In this document: one piece after another, positions 28,601 through 40,300 of the stretch
Layout: each line of letters opens with the position of its first letter
Position numbering within the stretch: the first letter of the stretch is position 1
Source: Auanema rhodensis
Taxonomy: Eukaryota > Nematoda > Chromadorea > Rhabditida > Rhabditidae
NCBI GenBank assembly: GCA_964057225.1
Contig: OZ059896.1
Coordinates: 6,882,001 to 6,946,000 of the forward strand
Direction of reading: 5' to 3'
Length of the DNA stretch: 64,000 nucleotides
Position numbers and translations under genes: made by a program
The notes under the pieces: model-generated
What the model was told of the DNA's origin: nothing
Databases searched by the model: none
The model's input: the letters and a program-made list of their open reading frames with translations, nothing else

Positions 28601-31600
28601 GACAACCTCTTGCTCCAGAATTAATTCTTGATCATAAAACTGGTTACACCAGTATTTTCTTCCCAAGTGCTAAAAGATCTGATACTGGTAATTATCAGTT
28701 GAAATTGAAAAATGAAGTTGGTGAGGACGATGGAGTATTTGAACTCATTGTGCAAGGTTAGTGATAAGAATAATTAATTGCTTATGAGCATGTTCTTCAT
28801 TCAGATCGTCCATCAGCTCCTGTTGGACCATTAGAAGTATCAGATGTAACTAAAGACAGTTGCGTTCTCACATGGAAGCCTCCTGCGGATGACGGTGGCG
28901 CGGAAATCAGCAACTATGTTGTTGAGAAGCGTGACACAAAGACCAACACATGGGTGCCTGTATCAACATTTGTGACTGGTACTTCTATCACGGTTCCTAA
29001 GCTTATTGAAGGTCATGAATATGAACTTCGTGTAAGTGCTGAAAATGCTTTTGGCCGATCCGATCCATTAACAACTACTGATCCAGTTGAGGCTAAGGAT
29101 CCATTTGGAACACCTGGAAAACCAGGAAAAGTAAGACATGCATTCTAATCTTTTGAACAAATTTTTGTTTATAGCCTGAAATCACTGATACTGATGTTGA
29201 TCATATTGATTTGAAATGGGATGCTCCTCGTGATAATGGGGGATCACCCATTTCGCATTATGACGTTGAACGTAAAGATGTTAAAACAGGACGTTGGATT
29301 AAGGTATAAATCATTAAAATTGAAATATATAATTTAATTTCTGTTACTATAGGTTAATACTGCTCCTGTACATGGAACCACCTTCTCTGATCAAAGAGTC
29401 CAAAAGGACCACACCTATGAATATCGTGTTGTTGCAGTCAACAAGGCTGGCCCTGGACAACCATCAGATCCATCTGCTCAAGCTGTTGCTAAGCCAATGT
29501 TTGAAGGACCAAAGTTCGATCTTGGTATTGATGGTCGTGAATTCCGTGTGAAGGCTGGAGAGCCTCTTGAAATCATTGTTCCATTTACTGGATCCCCAAC
29601 TCCCGACATTACATGGACACGTGAGGGCAGACCTCTGAGCTGCGTTGATACTGACGATTCTCGCACTCGCCTGTACATTCCATCAGCTAAGCGCTCTGAT
29701 ACTGGCCCAGCCACCATCAAAGCTAGTAATCCGTATGGCGATGCTGAGGCCAATATCAAGATCACCGTTATCGACAAGCCAGCTCCTCCTGAGAGTTTAA
29801 CCTACTCTGATGTAACTCGTCACAGTTGCGCACTACACTGGCAACCACCTCGTGATGATGGAGGATCTGAAATAACCGGATACAAGATTGAATACCAGGA
29901 ATTAGGAAGTTCTTTCTGGGATCGCGTACCTGGATCCGTAAGCGGAACCAGTTACGTTGTCCGTGGTCTTGAACATGGTCAGACATATACTTTCCGAATT
30001 CGTGCTGAAAACCTGGTTGGATTATCTGATCACACATCTGGATCAACTGTTGTTATCAAGGATCCATTTGATCCTCCTGGTGCTCCCTCCACACCAGACA
30101 TTTTAAGCTACGATACCAATATGGTACACTTGCAATGGAATCCACCACGTGAAGATGGAGGATCTCCCATTCAAGGATACATCGTTGAGCGGTTTGAAAA
30201 ACGTGGAGGAGGAGACTGGGCTCCAGTGAAGATGCCATTAATCAAAGGAACAGATGCCGTTATTACTGGATTACACGAAGGAGAAACCTACCAATTCCGT
30301 ATTCGTGCCGTCAATGCTGCTGGACCTGGAGAAGCTTCTGGAGGAAGTGAACCAGTAACATGCAGGCCATATGTTGGTAAGTATTTATAAATAAAATTTT
30401 TGAATATTTAATTGTTTAATTGTTTAATTACTTAATTAAACTATTCCAGTTCCTCCTGGTGCTCCAGAACAACCACGTGTCGGTAAAGTAACTAAGAACT
30501 CTGCTGAAGTAACATGGATGCGGCCAACTCGTGACGGTGGAGCTCCTATTGATGGCTATATCGTTCAGAAAAAGAAGCTTGGTGATGATGATTGGACAAC
30601 ATGTACTGAAAAACCAGTAAAAGAGACAAGCTTTGTTGTTCCTAACCTTACTGAGAAGGAAGAATACGAATTCCGTGTAATTGCTGTCAACTCAGCCGGA
30701 GAAGGAGAACCATCCCGTCCATCCGACTTAACTTGTATTCAAGATCAACCAGGTCGACCTGTTCTGGACCTCTCTGGACTCAAGGATATTACTGTCCGTG
30801 CCGGCGAAACCATCGAAATTCGTATTCCATATACAGGTGGAAATCCAAAACCAACTGTTGACTTGCTCAATGGAGGACAAGCAGTCTTCGAAGATGATCG
30901 TACCTCAATTGAAGTTAACCCAGGAGAGATTATCATCAAAACCACTGCTGCAAAACGTTCCGATGCTGGACCCTATAAGATTCATGTTTCTAACCGCTTT
31001 GGAAAAGATACTGGCAAGTTGCATGTGAATGTTCTTGATGTTCCTGGTAAACCAACTGGACCTATCACTGCTAGTGATGTTCAAGGGGATGCTATGACAT
31101 TACACTGGCTTCCTCCCAAAGATGATGGCGGAGATCATGTCACCAACTATGTCGTTGAAAAACGGACTCCAGGAGGTGAATGGGTTAAAGTTGGACATCC
31201 TATCGGCACATCACTTCGTGTTCGCAATTTGGAACCAAATCAACCCTACGAATTCCGAGTTATGGCAGAAAACCAATACGGCACATCTGTTCCACTTGAG
31301 ACTGACGATCCAATTGTTGCCAAGAATCCATACGGTATGTTAAAGTTACAAACATTATTTTGTACAATATCTTATTTCAGATGTTCCTGATGCTCCTGGA
31401 GCTCCGGAAGCTCTTGAAACGTCTGAGGAAGCAATTACGCTCCAGTGGGCTCGTCCATACAGCGATGGTGGTGCTCCTATTCAAGGATATATCCTTGAAA
31501 AGCGTGAAGTCGGAACCAATAATTGGACTAAAGCTGTATTTGGTACAATTCCATCTACTAAAGCTCGGGTCACTGGCTTGATTCCAAAGAAGACTTATGA

Positions 31601-34600
31601 ATTCCGTGTCTGCGCAATCAATGCTGCAGGAAACAGTCCATATAGTGAGAACAGCGTTCCAATCACTGCTGAAAATGCACCAAGTCGACCAAAGATGGGA
31701 ATGCTTTCCAAAGATGTTCTTGCTTATGTTGGAGAAACAGCTAAACTTCTAGTTCCATTTGCTGCCACGCCCATGCCAAAGATTAAATGGGCAAAGGGAG
31801 AACTAGAACTTCGTGAATCGGAACAAAGATCTAAGATTGATAGTTCAGATTACCTTACAACTCTCATTATCACTGATGCTCAGTTGTCTGATTCTGGTGT
31901 GTATCATATTGATCTAGAAAACTCACAAGGAACTGATTCATGCACTGTACGTCTACGTGTTGTTGATAAGCCAGGTATTCCAGAAGGACCACTCGAAATC
32001 ACGGATATTTGTCCTGATTGTTGTACTCTTTCATGGAAACCACCTAAATCAGATGGAGGAGCCCCAATTACCAATTACATTGTTGAGAAATGTAATCCTC
32101 GCGATGGACGTTGGGAAAAAGTCAGCAGCTTTATTCGCAACACAACATATACCGTTCCTGGACTGCATCATAACCAACAGTACAAGTTCAGAGTTCGTGC
32201 TGAAAATCAATTCGGCATTTCTGATCCACTTGACAGCCTCGATTCTATTACTGCTAAATACCAATTCAGCGTACCAGGACAACCTGATGCTCCAACACTT
32301 CGCGATATGGATTCCAACTGGGCTGAGCTTGAATGGGATACTCCATCAGATGGAGGCTCTAAGATCATCGGATATCAAGTTCAATTCCGAGAGCCTGGAA
32401 GTGGCAAATGGATTAACGCATCCAACGACTTGGTTAAAGGCAATAGCATGCGTGTTACTGGACTCCGAGACTGTGCTGAATATGAATTCCGTGTCGTAGC
32501 AAAGAACGCTGCAGGATTCTCTAAACCATCACATTCATCAGACAGATTTAAGCTCAAGTCCAAATTCGGACCACCTGGACCACCAAGTCAAGCTTCAGCA
32601 GTTTCTATTGGTCGTAACCACGTTACACTTACCTGGGTGCCACCACTTGACGATGGTGGAAGCAAAATCACTGGTTACATTGTTGAAATGCGTGAATATG
32701 GAAGCACACTCTGGGTCAAGGTTTCAGATTACAATATTCGTGATCCTGAATTCACTGTTCCAAATCTCAAGGAATTCCACGATTACGAGTTCCGCATCAT
32801 TGCTGTGAATTCTGCTGGACGTGGTATTCCATCCCTTCCCACATCACCAATAAAGATTCAAGACCTCAATGGGTCTAAGCCGGTAATTGTGGTCAAGCCT
32901 GAAGATACTGCTCAGCCATACAACCGTCGTGCAGTCTTTGTCTGTGAAGCCATTGGACGCCCAACACCTGTATGCCGTTGGATGAGAAATGGACGCGAAT
33001 TACCAGAATCTAATCGCTACCGCTTTGAAGCTCACGATGGAAGCTACCGGTTTACTATTAAGGAAGTATGGGATATTGATGCTGGAGAATACACTTGCGA
33101 AGTCAGTAACAGTTATGGATCAGATTCAGCAACTGCTCGATTGATCGTGCAAGCTCCTCCAGTTATTGAACGTGATGTACCAAACACTATCTTACCAATG
33201 AGCGAGATGGTTCGTCTTAAGATTTATTTCTCTGGAACTGCACCATTCCGTCATTGCTTGATGTTGAACAAAGAAGAAGTTCCTGAAGACCACCCAACTA
33301 TTCGCACAGTTGATTTCGATGATCATATTCTCATCACTATTCCTTCCTTAACAGCCCGTGAAGCTGGACGATATGAATACACTATCAGCAATGATTCTGG
33401 TGAAGCTACCACAGGATTCTGGCTTAATGTAACCGGATTACCATCAGCTCCACAGGGACCTCTTATGTTTAGTAATGTTGGACCTCACCAAGCTCAATTG
33501 TCTTGGCGACCACCCGTTGATGATGGAGGATCCAGAATTACCAACTATGTTGTTGAAAAGCGTGATGTATCCAAGGAAGAATGGACTGTTGTTGCTTCAT
33601 CTATTCGTGATCTTAACTTCATGATTCAAGGATTATTTGAAAATCACGAATATGAATTCCGTGTTAGCGCCGCCAACATCAATGGCCAAGGAACTCCACT
33701 TGTTGGAGACAACAGCGTCATTGCACGCCTTCCTTTCGACCCTCCATCAGCACCTCTCAACCCAGAAGTCACAGAGATCGGATCCGACTTTGTTTCTCTT
33801 AACTGGCATCGACCACTCAGCGATGGAGGCGGACGTATTCGTGGTTACATCATCGAAAAGAAGGAAGATGGTCAAGATAATTGGATTGCATGTAATCAAA
33901 ATCCATCACCTCCTCACATTTTCAATATTCCAAACTTGATCGATGGACGTAAATACCGTTTCAGAGTTTTCGCTGTTAACGATGCTGGATTATCTGACCC
34001 AGTTGAAATGTAAGTTCAAAAACATATAATCATACGTATATCTTGTTTCTTTTTAGGGAAACCATGGAGTTCCGTTCTGCTGGTTCTGGAACAGCACCTG
34101 AAATCATTTCTCCACTCTCTAATCAATCATGTGAGATTGGTCGCAGTGTAACCTTCGAATGTAAGATATCCGGGGAACCTAGACCCGAGTATCGTTGGTT
34201 CCGAGGATGCAAAGAACTTGTGGACACCAAGAAATACACCATTCTCAACAAAGGAGATACTCAAGTTTTGATTGTAAACGACCTTAACAGTGAGGACGCC
34301 GATGAATACACCTGTCGCGCAACCAACTCTTCTGGTACTAAGAGCACAAGAGCTCAACTTCAACTGAAAAGCAAACCTCGCGTTTTCATACCACCTAAGT
34401 ATCATGGAGGATATGAAGCTCAAAAGGGTGAAACTATTGAACTCAAGGTTCCCTACAAAGCATTCCCCAGTGGAGAATCGAGATGGTACAAGGATGATGA
34501 GAAGATTGAGAACGGCGGTCGCTATTCGATCACAACTGACGACAAGTTCGCAACTCTTACGATTAGAGATGCTTCAAGAGAAGATTATGCTCAATATCGT

Positions 34601-37600
34601 GTAGTCGTTGAAAACAGTGTTGGTCAGGACAGTGGAATCCTGACTGTTACTGTTGCTGATAGACCAGAACCACCACGTTTCCCAATCGTTGAGAATATTT
34701 TGGACGAAGCCGTTATTCTATCGTGGAAACCACCAGCACTTGATGGCGGAAGCATGGTCACAAGTTATTTAGTTGAAAAACGTGATATAAGCGGTGGATC
34801 ATGGACTCCATGTGCTAAAACACGGTTCTGCTATCTTACTGTTGAAGGATGTAGAGCTAAGAATACCTATGAATTCAGAATGAGTGCTGAGAACAAGCAT
34901 GGCATCTCAAAACCATGTGAACCAACCGCTCCTGTTGCTATTCCAGGGAATGATCGTCAACGACAACGTAACTACGAAGTTGATGAAACAGGAAAGATTA
35001 TCCGTGGACGCGGCATTGTATCTGGAAACTATGATAACTATGTTATCGATGTCTGGAAACAATATTATCCCCAAAATATTGATATCAAGCATGAGTCAGT
35101 ATTGGATCATTATGATATTCATGAGGAAATCGGAACCGGAGCTTTCGGAGTTGTTCACCGTTGTACCGAACGTGCTACCGGAAACACCTTCGCTGCGAAA
35201 TTCGTTATGACTCCTCATGAAGCTGATAAGGATACTGTACGTAAAGAAATCAACACTATGTCCGTACTCCGCCATCCAAAACTCATCAATCTTCACGATG
35301 CTTTTGATGACCAAAATGAAATGGTAATGATCTATGAATTCATGTCTGGAGGAGAACTGTTCGAACGCGTTGCTGATGATTCCAACAAGATGTCTGAAGA
35401 GGAGGCCATTGAATATACTAGACAAGTTTGCAAAGCTCTTTGTCATATGCATGAAATGAACTATGTTCATTTGGACTTGAAACCCGAAAACATTATGTTC
35501 ACAACTAAGAAGAGTAATGAGCTCAAGTTGATTGACTTCGGATTGACTGCACATCTTGACCCTCGCAACAGCATCAAGGTTACAACTGGTACAGCGGAAT
35601 TCGCTGCTCCTGAAGTTCTTAACGGTCAAAACGTTGGATATTACACCGATATGTGGTCTGTTGGAGTTCTCGCATACATCCTCACATCTGGCTTATCTCC
35701 ATTTGGTGGATCCACAGATGATGATACCATGAGAAATGTTAAAAATTGCGATTGGAATATGGATGATACAGCATTTAGCAGTATTTCTGAAGAAGGAAAA
35801 GACTTTATTCGTAAACTTCTTCAATCCGACCCTGCTAATCGTCTTACTATTCATCAAGCTCTTGAACATCCATGGCTTGCTAGTAGCTATACTTCTTCCA
35901 GAGATGAGCCCATTCCAAGCAGTCGCTATCATAGCATTCGGGATTCAATCAGAACCAAATACGTAAATTTATTTTTTACATTAAATCTAATTCATTCTTA
36001 TTTCATTTCAGGATGCTTGGCCAGAACCTAATCCAGCAATCGGACGTATTTCAAACTTCAGTTCTCTTCGCAAACATCGCCCAGAGGAATACAAAATTCA
36101 TGACGCATTCTTTGATCGTACTGAAGCTCAACCACGTTTCATCATCAAGCCTTATGGCACCACTGTTGGCGAGGGACAAAGTGCAAACTTCTATTGTCGT
36201 GTAATTGCTAGTTCTCCTCCCATAGTTACATGGCACCATAATGCTCGTGAACTCAAGCAATCTGTCAAATACATGAAGAAATACGATGGCAACGATTTTG
36301 GACTAACTATCAATCGTGTGAAATTGGATGATAAGGGAGAATACATTGTTCGTGCTAAGAACTCATACGGCAGCAAAGAAGAAGTTGTATTCTTAAATGT
36401 TACTCGCACCAGTGAGCCATTCAAGTGTGAGCCTTTAGAGCCAATGCGTAAAGCTCCATCATTGCCAAAGGTGGAAGAATTTGAAGAGAAGCAATGTCCA
36501 CCTAAGTTCTCCTTCCACTTGCGCCCACGTCTTATCCAGAAAAATCATCAATGCAAACTTATTTGCTCATTACAAGGAAATCCAATTCCAAAGGTCGAAT
36601 GGCTTAAAGATGGAGCTCCTGTTGATCAAGATCGTGTGCAACTCATGTTCCGTAGTGGTGTCTGTTCACTTGAGATTTTCAATGCTCGTCTTGACGATGC
36701 TGGTACCTATAGTTGTCGTGCAACGAATGAACTCGGCGAAGATTATACCGAATGTGTGATTACTGTGCAAACTAAAGGAGGCGAGCCAATTCCAAGAGTG
36801 TCTACATCAACCAGAAATAGAAGATCAGTTTATGATAGTTTACGAACTTCTGATGTGGAACGCTCTAGAAGCTATGCCGAAATTAGACGTAGTTCTAGTT
36901 ATTCGCGCGCATTTTCGCCAGATACTAGATCAGCAAAAGATGATCTTAAGATGAGAGCAGCTGCGGAAACACCGAGCTTCATTACTCAGTTACAAAACGT
37001 CGATGTTGACGCCGGAGAAAACGCTGAGTTAAGCTGCTCCGTAAGTTGCCAAACCCAAAAATAAAAATAATAACTTCATTTTCAGGTGTCTGCAACTCCT
37101 GAACCAATTATTGAATGGCTCCACAACGGAGAACGTTTGAACAACTCTAGATATCAAACTACTTTTATCGGAGGAAAAGCTCGGCTCAATATTCTCAATG
37201 CTGAACCATCTGACAGCGGTGAATACTACTGCAGAGCGAGCAACTCTGCCGGACAGGAATCTAGTAAAGCCACCCTGTCCGTGAAACCTTCTCAAGCTAA
37301 TGGCACTGTTATTCAAAGTAACGAAGAAACCAGGTTCGTATATGTACAATAACAATTCAAACATTAAGAATTTCAAAACTAATATATAGTATTCAAAAAT
37401 ATAATTTAAAACAAAACAAATAAATCAAATTCGCTTTATTAATAATTACATTTTTCAGTGTTGTTAAGCATTTAACTAGTCAAATTGTTGCCAGTGGTAG
37501 CCCCATCCATCTTCAAGCAGTCAGTAAAGGAAGCGTTCAAAACGTCCATTGGACAAAGAATGGAAAAGAGGTACTTCTTTTTCTTTCACAAATAGCAAAA

Positions 37601-38330
37601 GGAGAGACGTAAACAATTTTCTGTTAAAGATTAAGAATCCGTCTAATGATGTTAAAACAACAACGACAAAATACTTTTTTTTTCTTAAATAAATAAATAA
37701 TGATACATATTTTACATGTTATGTACATTTATTATTTAGATTGAGGGAAATGACAGGATACAGACCCAAGCTGATGGAAACAACTACAGCTTGAGCATTG
37801 CTGATGCCACTGCCGACGACGCTGGTCAATACTATTTGGAAATTACTTCCAGCGACAAATCTCTTGTTACTGTAGCTTCTGTTGTTGTTTTAGGTAAACC
37901 TATTTTTTTAATTTTTTTATCAATAACTCGTGTACATTAGATGTATCTAACGACCCTCCAGTCACAAAATTGCCTAACTCCGTTAGTGTGACAGAGGGCT
38001 CTGCCACCAAGTTCATCCTTGAATTCGAAGATGCCGAAAACTATACTGTACAGTGGTTCAAGGTATACAACAAAACTTTTTTAAATTACAACAATTTTTG
38101 TTTCAGGGATCTGATAAGGTCGAAAAATCTGACCGCCATAAATCCGTGAAATCTGGAAATACCTTCAAGTTGGATTTCAAGGTATAATTTAACCTAAAAG
38201 AATGAATAGTAATATTTTTGATAATTTGTAGGAAGTTTCCAACTCTGATGAAGGAATTTATGTAGCCAAAGTAATCAAAGATAAGAAGGCTATTGCGAAA
38301 TACTCAGCTGCTTTGCTTGTTGAGCATTAA
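2668..38330 (+). CDS. unc-22: Twitchin, giant muscle Ig/Fn3 protein kinase (5' end outside window)
   Basis: Spliced reading gives an uninterrupted twitchin. Twitchin is an A-band protein of nematode body-wall muscle that binds thick filaments and regulates contraction and relaxation. The first visible exon (2668-2758) reads [17 protein letters not shown] and enters the first Ig domain near residue 80 of the C. elegans protein, so the initiator exon lies left of the window. Order: N-terminal Ig domains, a charged linker with QLKKV and RRxS motifs, about seven more Ig domains, Fn3-Fn3-Ig super-repeats, Ig-Ig-Fn3, kinase, and five Ig domains ending in LLVEH and a TAA stop at 38328-38330. Most introns are 40-60 nt, but those in the N-terminal third reach 1-3 kb. 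I count roughly 6,500-7,000 codons by eye, which fits the family. No frameshift remains once a 40-nt intron at 26508-26547 is removed. The orthologue call is secure; individual small exon ends are by eye. Confidence 0.97.
5576..6690 (+). other. Twitchin intron or possible internal promoter region
   Basis: No twitchin exon is seen. A part that is less AT-rich (about 5850-6130) stands out from its surroundings. The sequence just before 6691 has acceptor-like sites (TTTACAG at about 6642, AATTCAG at about 6674) suitable for trans-splicing. If the exon at 6701 is a true first exon, its promoter should lie here. Confidence 0.4.
6701..7168 (+). CDS. unc-22: Candidate alternative first exon of twitchin
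   Basis: A 156-codon open stretch starts at ATG 6701 and ends phase 0 at a good donor (AGC|GTAAGT). It can join the exon at 10275 ([11 protein letters not shown]), which the upstream exon ending at 5575 also joins in phase 0. An in-frame TGA at 6692-6694, with no AG between it and 6701, means this exon cannot be entered by cis-splicing in this frame; it must be an initiating exon. The product is Ser/Asn/Thr-rich with NRRSLSDSS near its end and matches no domain I know. Another ATG at 6691 in a different frame opens a 21-codon overlapping upstream ORF. This suggests an internal promoter making a shorter twitchin. Chance ORF remains possible. Confidence 0.6.
7523..7529 (-). terminator. Pol III terminator of tRNA-Lys
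   Basis: Seven T residues on the minus strand begin 9 bases after the tRNA 3' end, the standard RNA polymerase III stop signal. Confidence 0.85.
7538..7610 (-). tRNA. tRNA-Lys(CTT)
   Basis: The minus strand reads GCCCGGTTAGCTCAGTCGGT at the 5' end (D arm), an anticodon arm CCAGA-CTCTTAA-TCTGG with anticodon CTT, and a T arm with GGTTCGAGCC. The acceptor stem pairs over seven bases with one G-U. There is no intron. The gene is a canonical 73-base tRNA lying antisense inside a twitchin intron. The A box (TAGCTCAGTCGG) and B box (GGTTCGAGC) are intact, so it should be transcribed by RNA polymerase III. The discriminator base reads U by this count, which is unusual for tRNA-Lys. Confidence 0.95.
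9374..9399. repeat. Perfect inverted repeat
   Basis: Two 10-base arms (GTACATATGT and ACATATGTAC) flank a 6-base loop inside the large twitchin intron. Function unknown; it could be a chance AT-rich palindrome. Confidence 0.8.
12700..14139 (+). other. Twitchin intron with CT-rich tract
   Basis: This 1.4 kb intron lies between exons ending VTVVE and starting with ETAILQC. It contains a pyrimidine-rich microsatellite at 13861-13917 and GA-rich sequence around 13510-13610. No coding exon was recognised. Confidence 0.75.
13861..13917. repeat. Compound CT-rich microsatellite
   Basis: TTTC and CT repeats with an interrupting CATCGCG, in a twitchin intron. Confidence 0.85.
14303..15324 (+). other. 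Twitchin intron, purine-rich, with a possible antisense exon
   Basis: A 1 kb intron, strongly GA-rich on the plus strand at about 14580-14960. A small open stretch richer in G and C, on the minus strand (14956-15096), is described separately. Confidence 0.75.
14956..15096 (-). CDS. Possible orphan terminal exon antisense to twitchin
   Basis: On the minus strand a good acceptor (CTATCTTTCAG) is followed by 46 codons and TGA: it begins [13 protein letters not shown], continues through [14 protein letters not shown] and ends YTTSSSV. It has more G and C than the flanking intron and a natural amino-acid mix, unlike the surrounding low-complexity sequence. I found no upstream exon on the minus strand and do not recognise the protein. 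It may be the last exon of a nested gene, a relic exon or chance. Confidence 0.3.
   Translation of the reverse strand, partial: TKEEFIGLKVKEWQDVPAFADTFSAPGVFDQTSISSSASYTTSSSV
15441..16325 (+). other. Twitchin intron
   Basis: AT-rich intron between MLKHR and the exon starting DYEVAQKK. Nothing else seen. Confidence 0.8.
18803..19410 (+). other. Twitchin intron
   Basis: AT-rich intron between the first and second Fn3 domains, joining F|K-T-P-G-K-P in phase 1. It contains a short TA microsatellite near 19201-19220. No other feature seen. Confidence 0.8.
19732..20251 (+). other. Twitchin intron
   Basis: T-rich intron at the Fn3-to-Ig boundary ([13 protein letters not shown]). No other feature seen. 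Confidence 0.8.
35108..35884 (+). other. unc-22: Twitchin kinase domain (MLCK/titin-like Ser/Thr kinase)
   Basis: A single exon carries an intact protein kinase: glycine loop GTGAFG, ATP-anchoring Lys in AAKFVM, catalytic loop HLDLKPEN, Mg-binding DFG, and AAPEVL closing the activation segment, ending at HPWL. HLD in place of HRD is usual for the titin/twitchin/MLCK group. All catalytic residues are present, so an active kinase is expected. The following segment (to about 36120, including [16 protein letters not shown] and the exon junction at about 35961/36012) matches the position of the known C-terminal autoinhibitory tail of twitchin. Confidence 0.97.
36120..38330 (+). other. unc-22: Twitchin C-terminal Ig tandem
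   Basis: Five Ig domains follow the kinase tail, starting near 36128 ([15 protein letters not shown]), 36497 ([12 protein letters not shown]), 36973 ([16 protein letters not shown]), 37458 ([13 protein letters not shown]) and 37960 ([15 protein letters not shown]). A Ser/Arg-rich linker ([19 protein letters not shown]) separates the second and third. The last three Ig lack some canonical Cys/Trp spacing but keep the D-x-G-x-Y motif. The final exon ends in TAA at 38330. Confidence 0.92.
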
Positions 38331-39520
38331 TATTCGTCTATGTTTAATATTTAAAACATTTTGACCCTTTTTCCTAAGTTTATACAGTTAATTCAAGTAT
38401 GCCCATAGCTTTCCAGATTTCTATCCTGCCCCCGCCCAGTAAAAATCAAACGTAAAACCCCAATTGTTTATTCAATAATTATTACCTTGAGTTTATTTAA
38501 ATTGCAACTTTATTCTTTTATATTTCTTATTTTAAATCCCCATTTCATGAACAGCTATTCTGAATTTTCTTTAGTACCAGTCCACATTGAGATAAAAAGA
38601 TGTATTCATCAGCGTTGCACAGCTTGGGACACTGTGACAAAGGTTGATTTCTCATCTAATCCTGCCACATAATTTTCCGCTCAGTTTGATTCTGGTATAA
38701 CCCCGCAGGTTATCTACCTACGTTCTGGCGAAGTCAGCTAAAGTTATCGAAATCACTTGGGACATGATTTCCTATCTTATCACTGCTTTGTTAAAACTTG
38801 GTTGATAAATCACAGAACAAGACCATTGGCTCTTTTATTACGACACTACCGAAATTGTACGAGCCGGGACACTCAACGATTTCGGTTTGAAATTATAAAG
38901 AATCAGTGACAATGTTTAGCCCGTTTAGATGTTATCATTTAAATAGTTGTAAAGTAGTTAAGCTTATATTCATATTGCGTGTAATGTCATTTATCTGTTC
39001 GGGACCAGATATCTCTATATCGTATCTTCCATTAAATTTCGAATACAATTGTGCTTTTCGTGCTCTCTTCGGCAGGATAGCTTTTTTTCTTTTCTTTTTT
39101 ATTTAGTGCCTGATAGCCTGAAAGACCTTTCACAATTGTGTTAATATTTCAAAGACTTTCATTTTTTAAAGAACTCATCGCAATAAAACTATATAAATTT
39201 CCAATTTTACACAAATACAGAATCAGGCTGACAGGAAAAAAAACAGCATAGTACACAAAAGCTTGACAAATATCTTCATACAAATTTGTATCAGACTACA
39301 AGAAACAGGTCAATTACATCTTTTACAAAACTACAACCAGCGAATCAAGGAGAATCCTATAGCACAATTAAAAGGGCTCTCCAGCGCCCAGGTGTCAGAA
39401 AATAAATTACAAGTTAATTATTGGATAATAACTAGCAAGTGATGGGATCATTTTGTTGAAGAAGTGTGAAAAACTTGAAAACGGTAAAATGAAAAAAAAT
39501 TCACAGAATTCCTCAAGCGC
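38331..39520. other. Convergent intergenic region between unc-22 and arl-8
   Basis: It holds the 3' UTRs of both genes, which point toward each other. AATAAA at 39182 (plus strand) and TTTATT near 39097 (AATAAA on the minus strand) are possible distal poly(A) signals. A part that is less AT-rich (about 38550-38900) has no ORF or RNA fold I can support. Confidence 0.6.
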
Positions 39521-40300
39521 TTAGCGTTGGCTCTTGGAGTGCTCAATAAGCCATTGTAGAGTTAGGTCTTAAATATAAATGTAGACATAGTATTGTGATC
39601 GAAACAAACCAATATTCTCTTTTTCTTTGCAGGAGATGGAATAACAACAAATTTCTCGGTTTTGAATAGCAGACAAATTCCTAAATTACAAATAAACTTT
39701 GAACCAATAAATCAAACTCTTACATTCGTTCAATTAATTGTCTTTCATCAAGTGCACCAGGCAGATCCTTTTTGTTACCCAAAACAAGAACGGGGATAGA
39801 TTCAAGCTGTGGCTTGTCCAAGAGTTGGACCAATTCATTTCGTGAGGCCTTTAATTAGAATTATCATCTAATGCTAACATAAATACGCTTACTTCAAGTT
39901 TATCTTCGTCAGCAGCATCAACCATGAAGACAATAGCGTTCACTCCACGACAATATCGTTCCCACATCGATCTGAATCTCGGTTGGCCTCCAATATCCCA
40001 AAGCTTAAAGAAGCATAACATGAATAAAAAGATATACATTTAAAAATACCTTAATTGTCACGTTACCCTTAGTGATTTTTCTCATATTAAACCCTACTGT
40101 TGGAATCATGTCTTCCGTGAATTGGCCACTCTATGAAAAATATCCTATATATAAGAAAAATTGAAATAGCAACTTACAGCAATTACGTTGACGAAAGTGG
40201 TTTTACCTGAATTTTGAAGGCCCACTAATGTCAGCTCCATCTCCTCTTTCCAGAAGAGACTTCGGAACCAATCCAGCACTCTACTTATCATAGAAAACAT
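39521..40300 (-). CDS. arl-8: ARL8-type small GTPase
   Basis: Six exons encode an almost textbook ARL8: N terminus [21 protein letters not shown]-loop GLQNSGKT, effector region PTVGFN, switch [17 protein letters not shown] guanine-specificity motif, and a C terminus [14 protein letters not shown]. Splices join cleanly ([21 protein letters not shown]). ARL8 proteins lack the myristoylated Gly2 of other ARFs and sit on lysosomes, where they recruit kinesin linkers; in C. elegans arl-8 moves synaptic vesicle precursors. The start at 40300 is supported by a TTTCAG acceptor (plus-strand CTGAAA at 40303) two bases upstream, as expected for trans-splicing. Length and motifs are normal. Confidence 0.97.

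Larger units (their letters stand above)
18515..34960 (+). other. unc-22: Twitchin Fn3/Ig super-repeat array
   Basis: After two Fn3 domains (about 18515-18803, 19411-19730) come Ig domains starting near 20252, 21334, 22360, 23429, 24352, 25384, 26398, 27512, 28484, 29500, 30758 and 31683. Each begins with a version of D-R-x-x-L-K-x-I-x-V-K-A-G-Q. Most are separated by two Fn3 domains (P-x-G-P-L-x-V-x-D and D-W-D-x-D-H-V-D-L-x-W starts, giving about 1.0-1.1 kb per repeat). The groups after 29500 and 31683 have three Fn3. Two adjacent Ig (about 32878, 33157), two Fn3, two Ig (about 34097, 34388) and one Fn3 lead to the kinase. This is the family architecture. Confidence 0.93.

Noticed and set aside
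38487-38900. Possible coding or noncoding RNA in the less AT-rich part of the unc-22/arl-8 spacer
   Set aside because: No consistent frame, splice pair or recognisable RNA fold could be supported.
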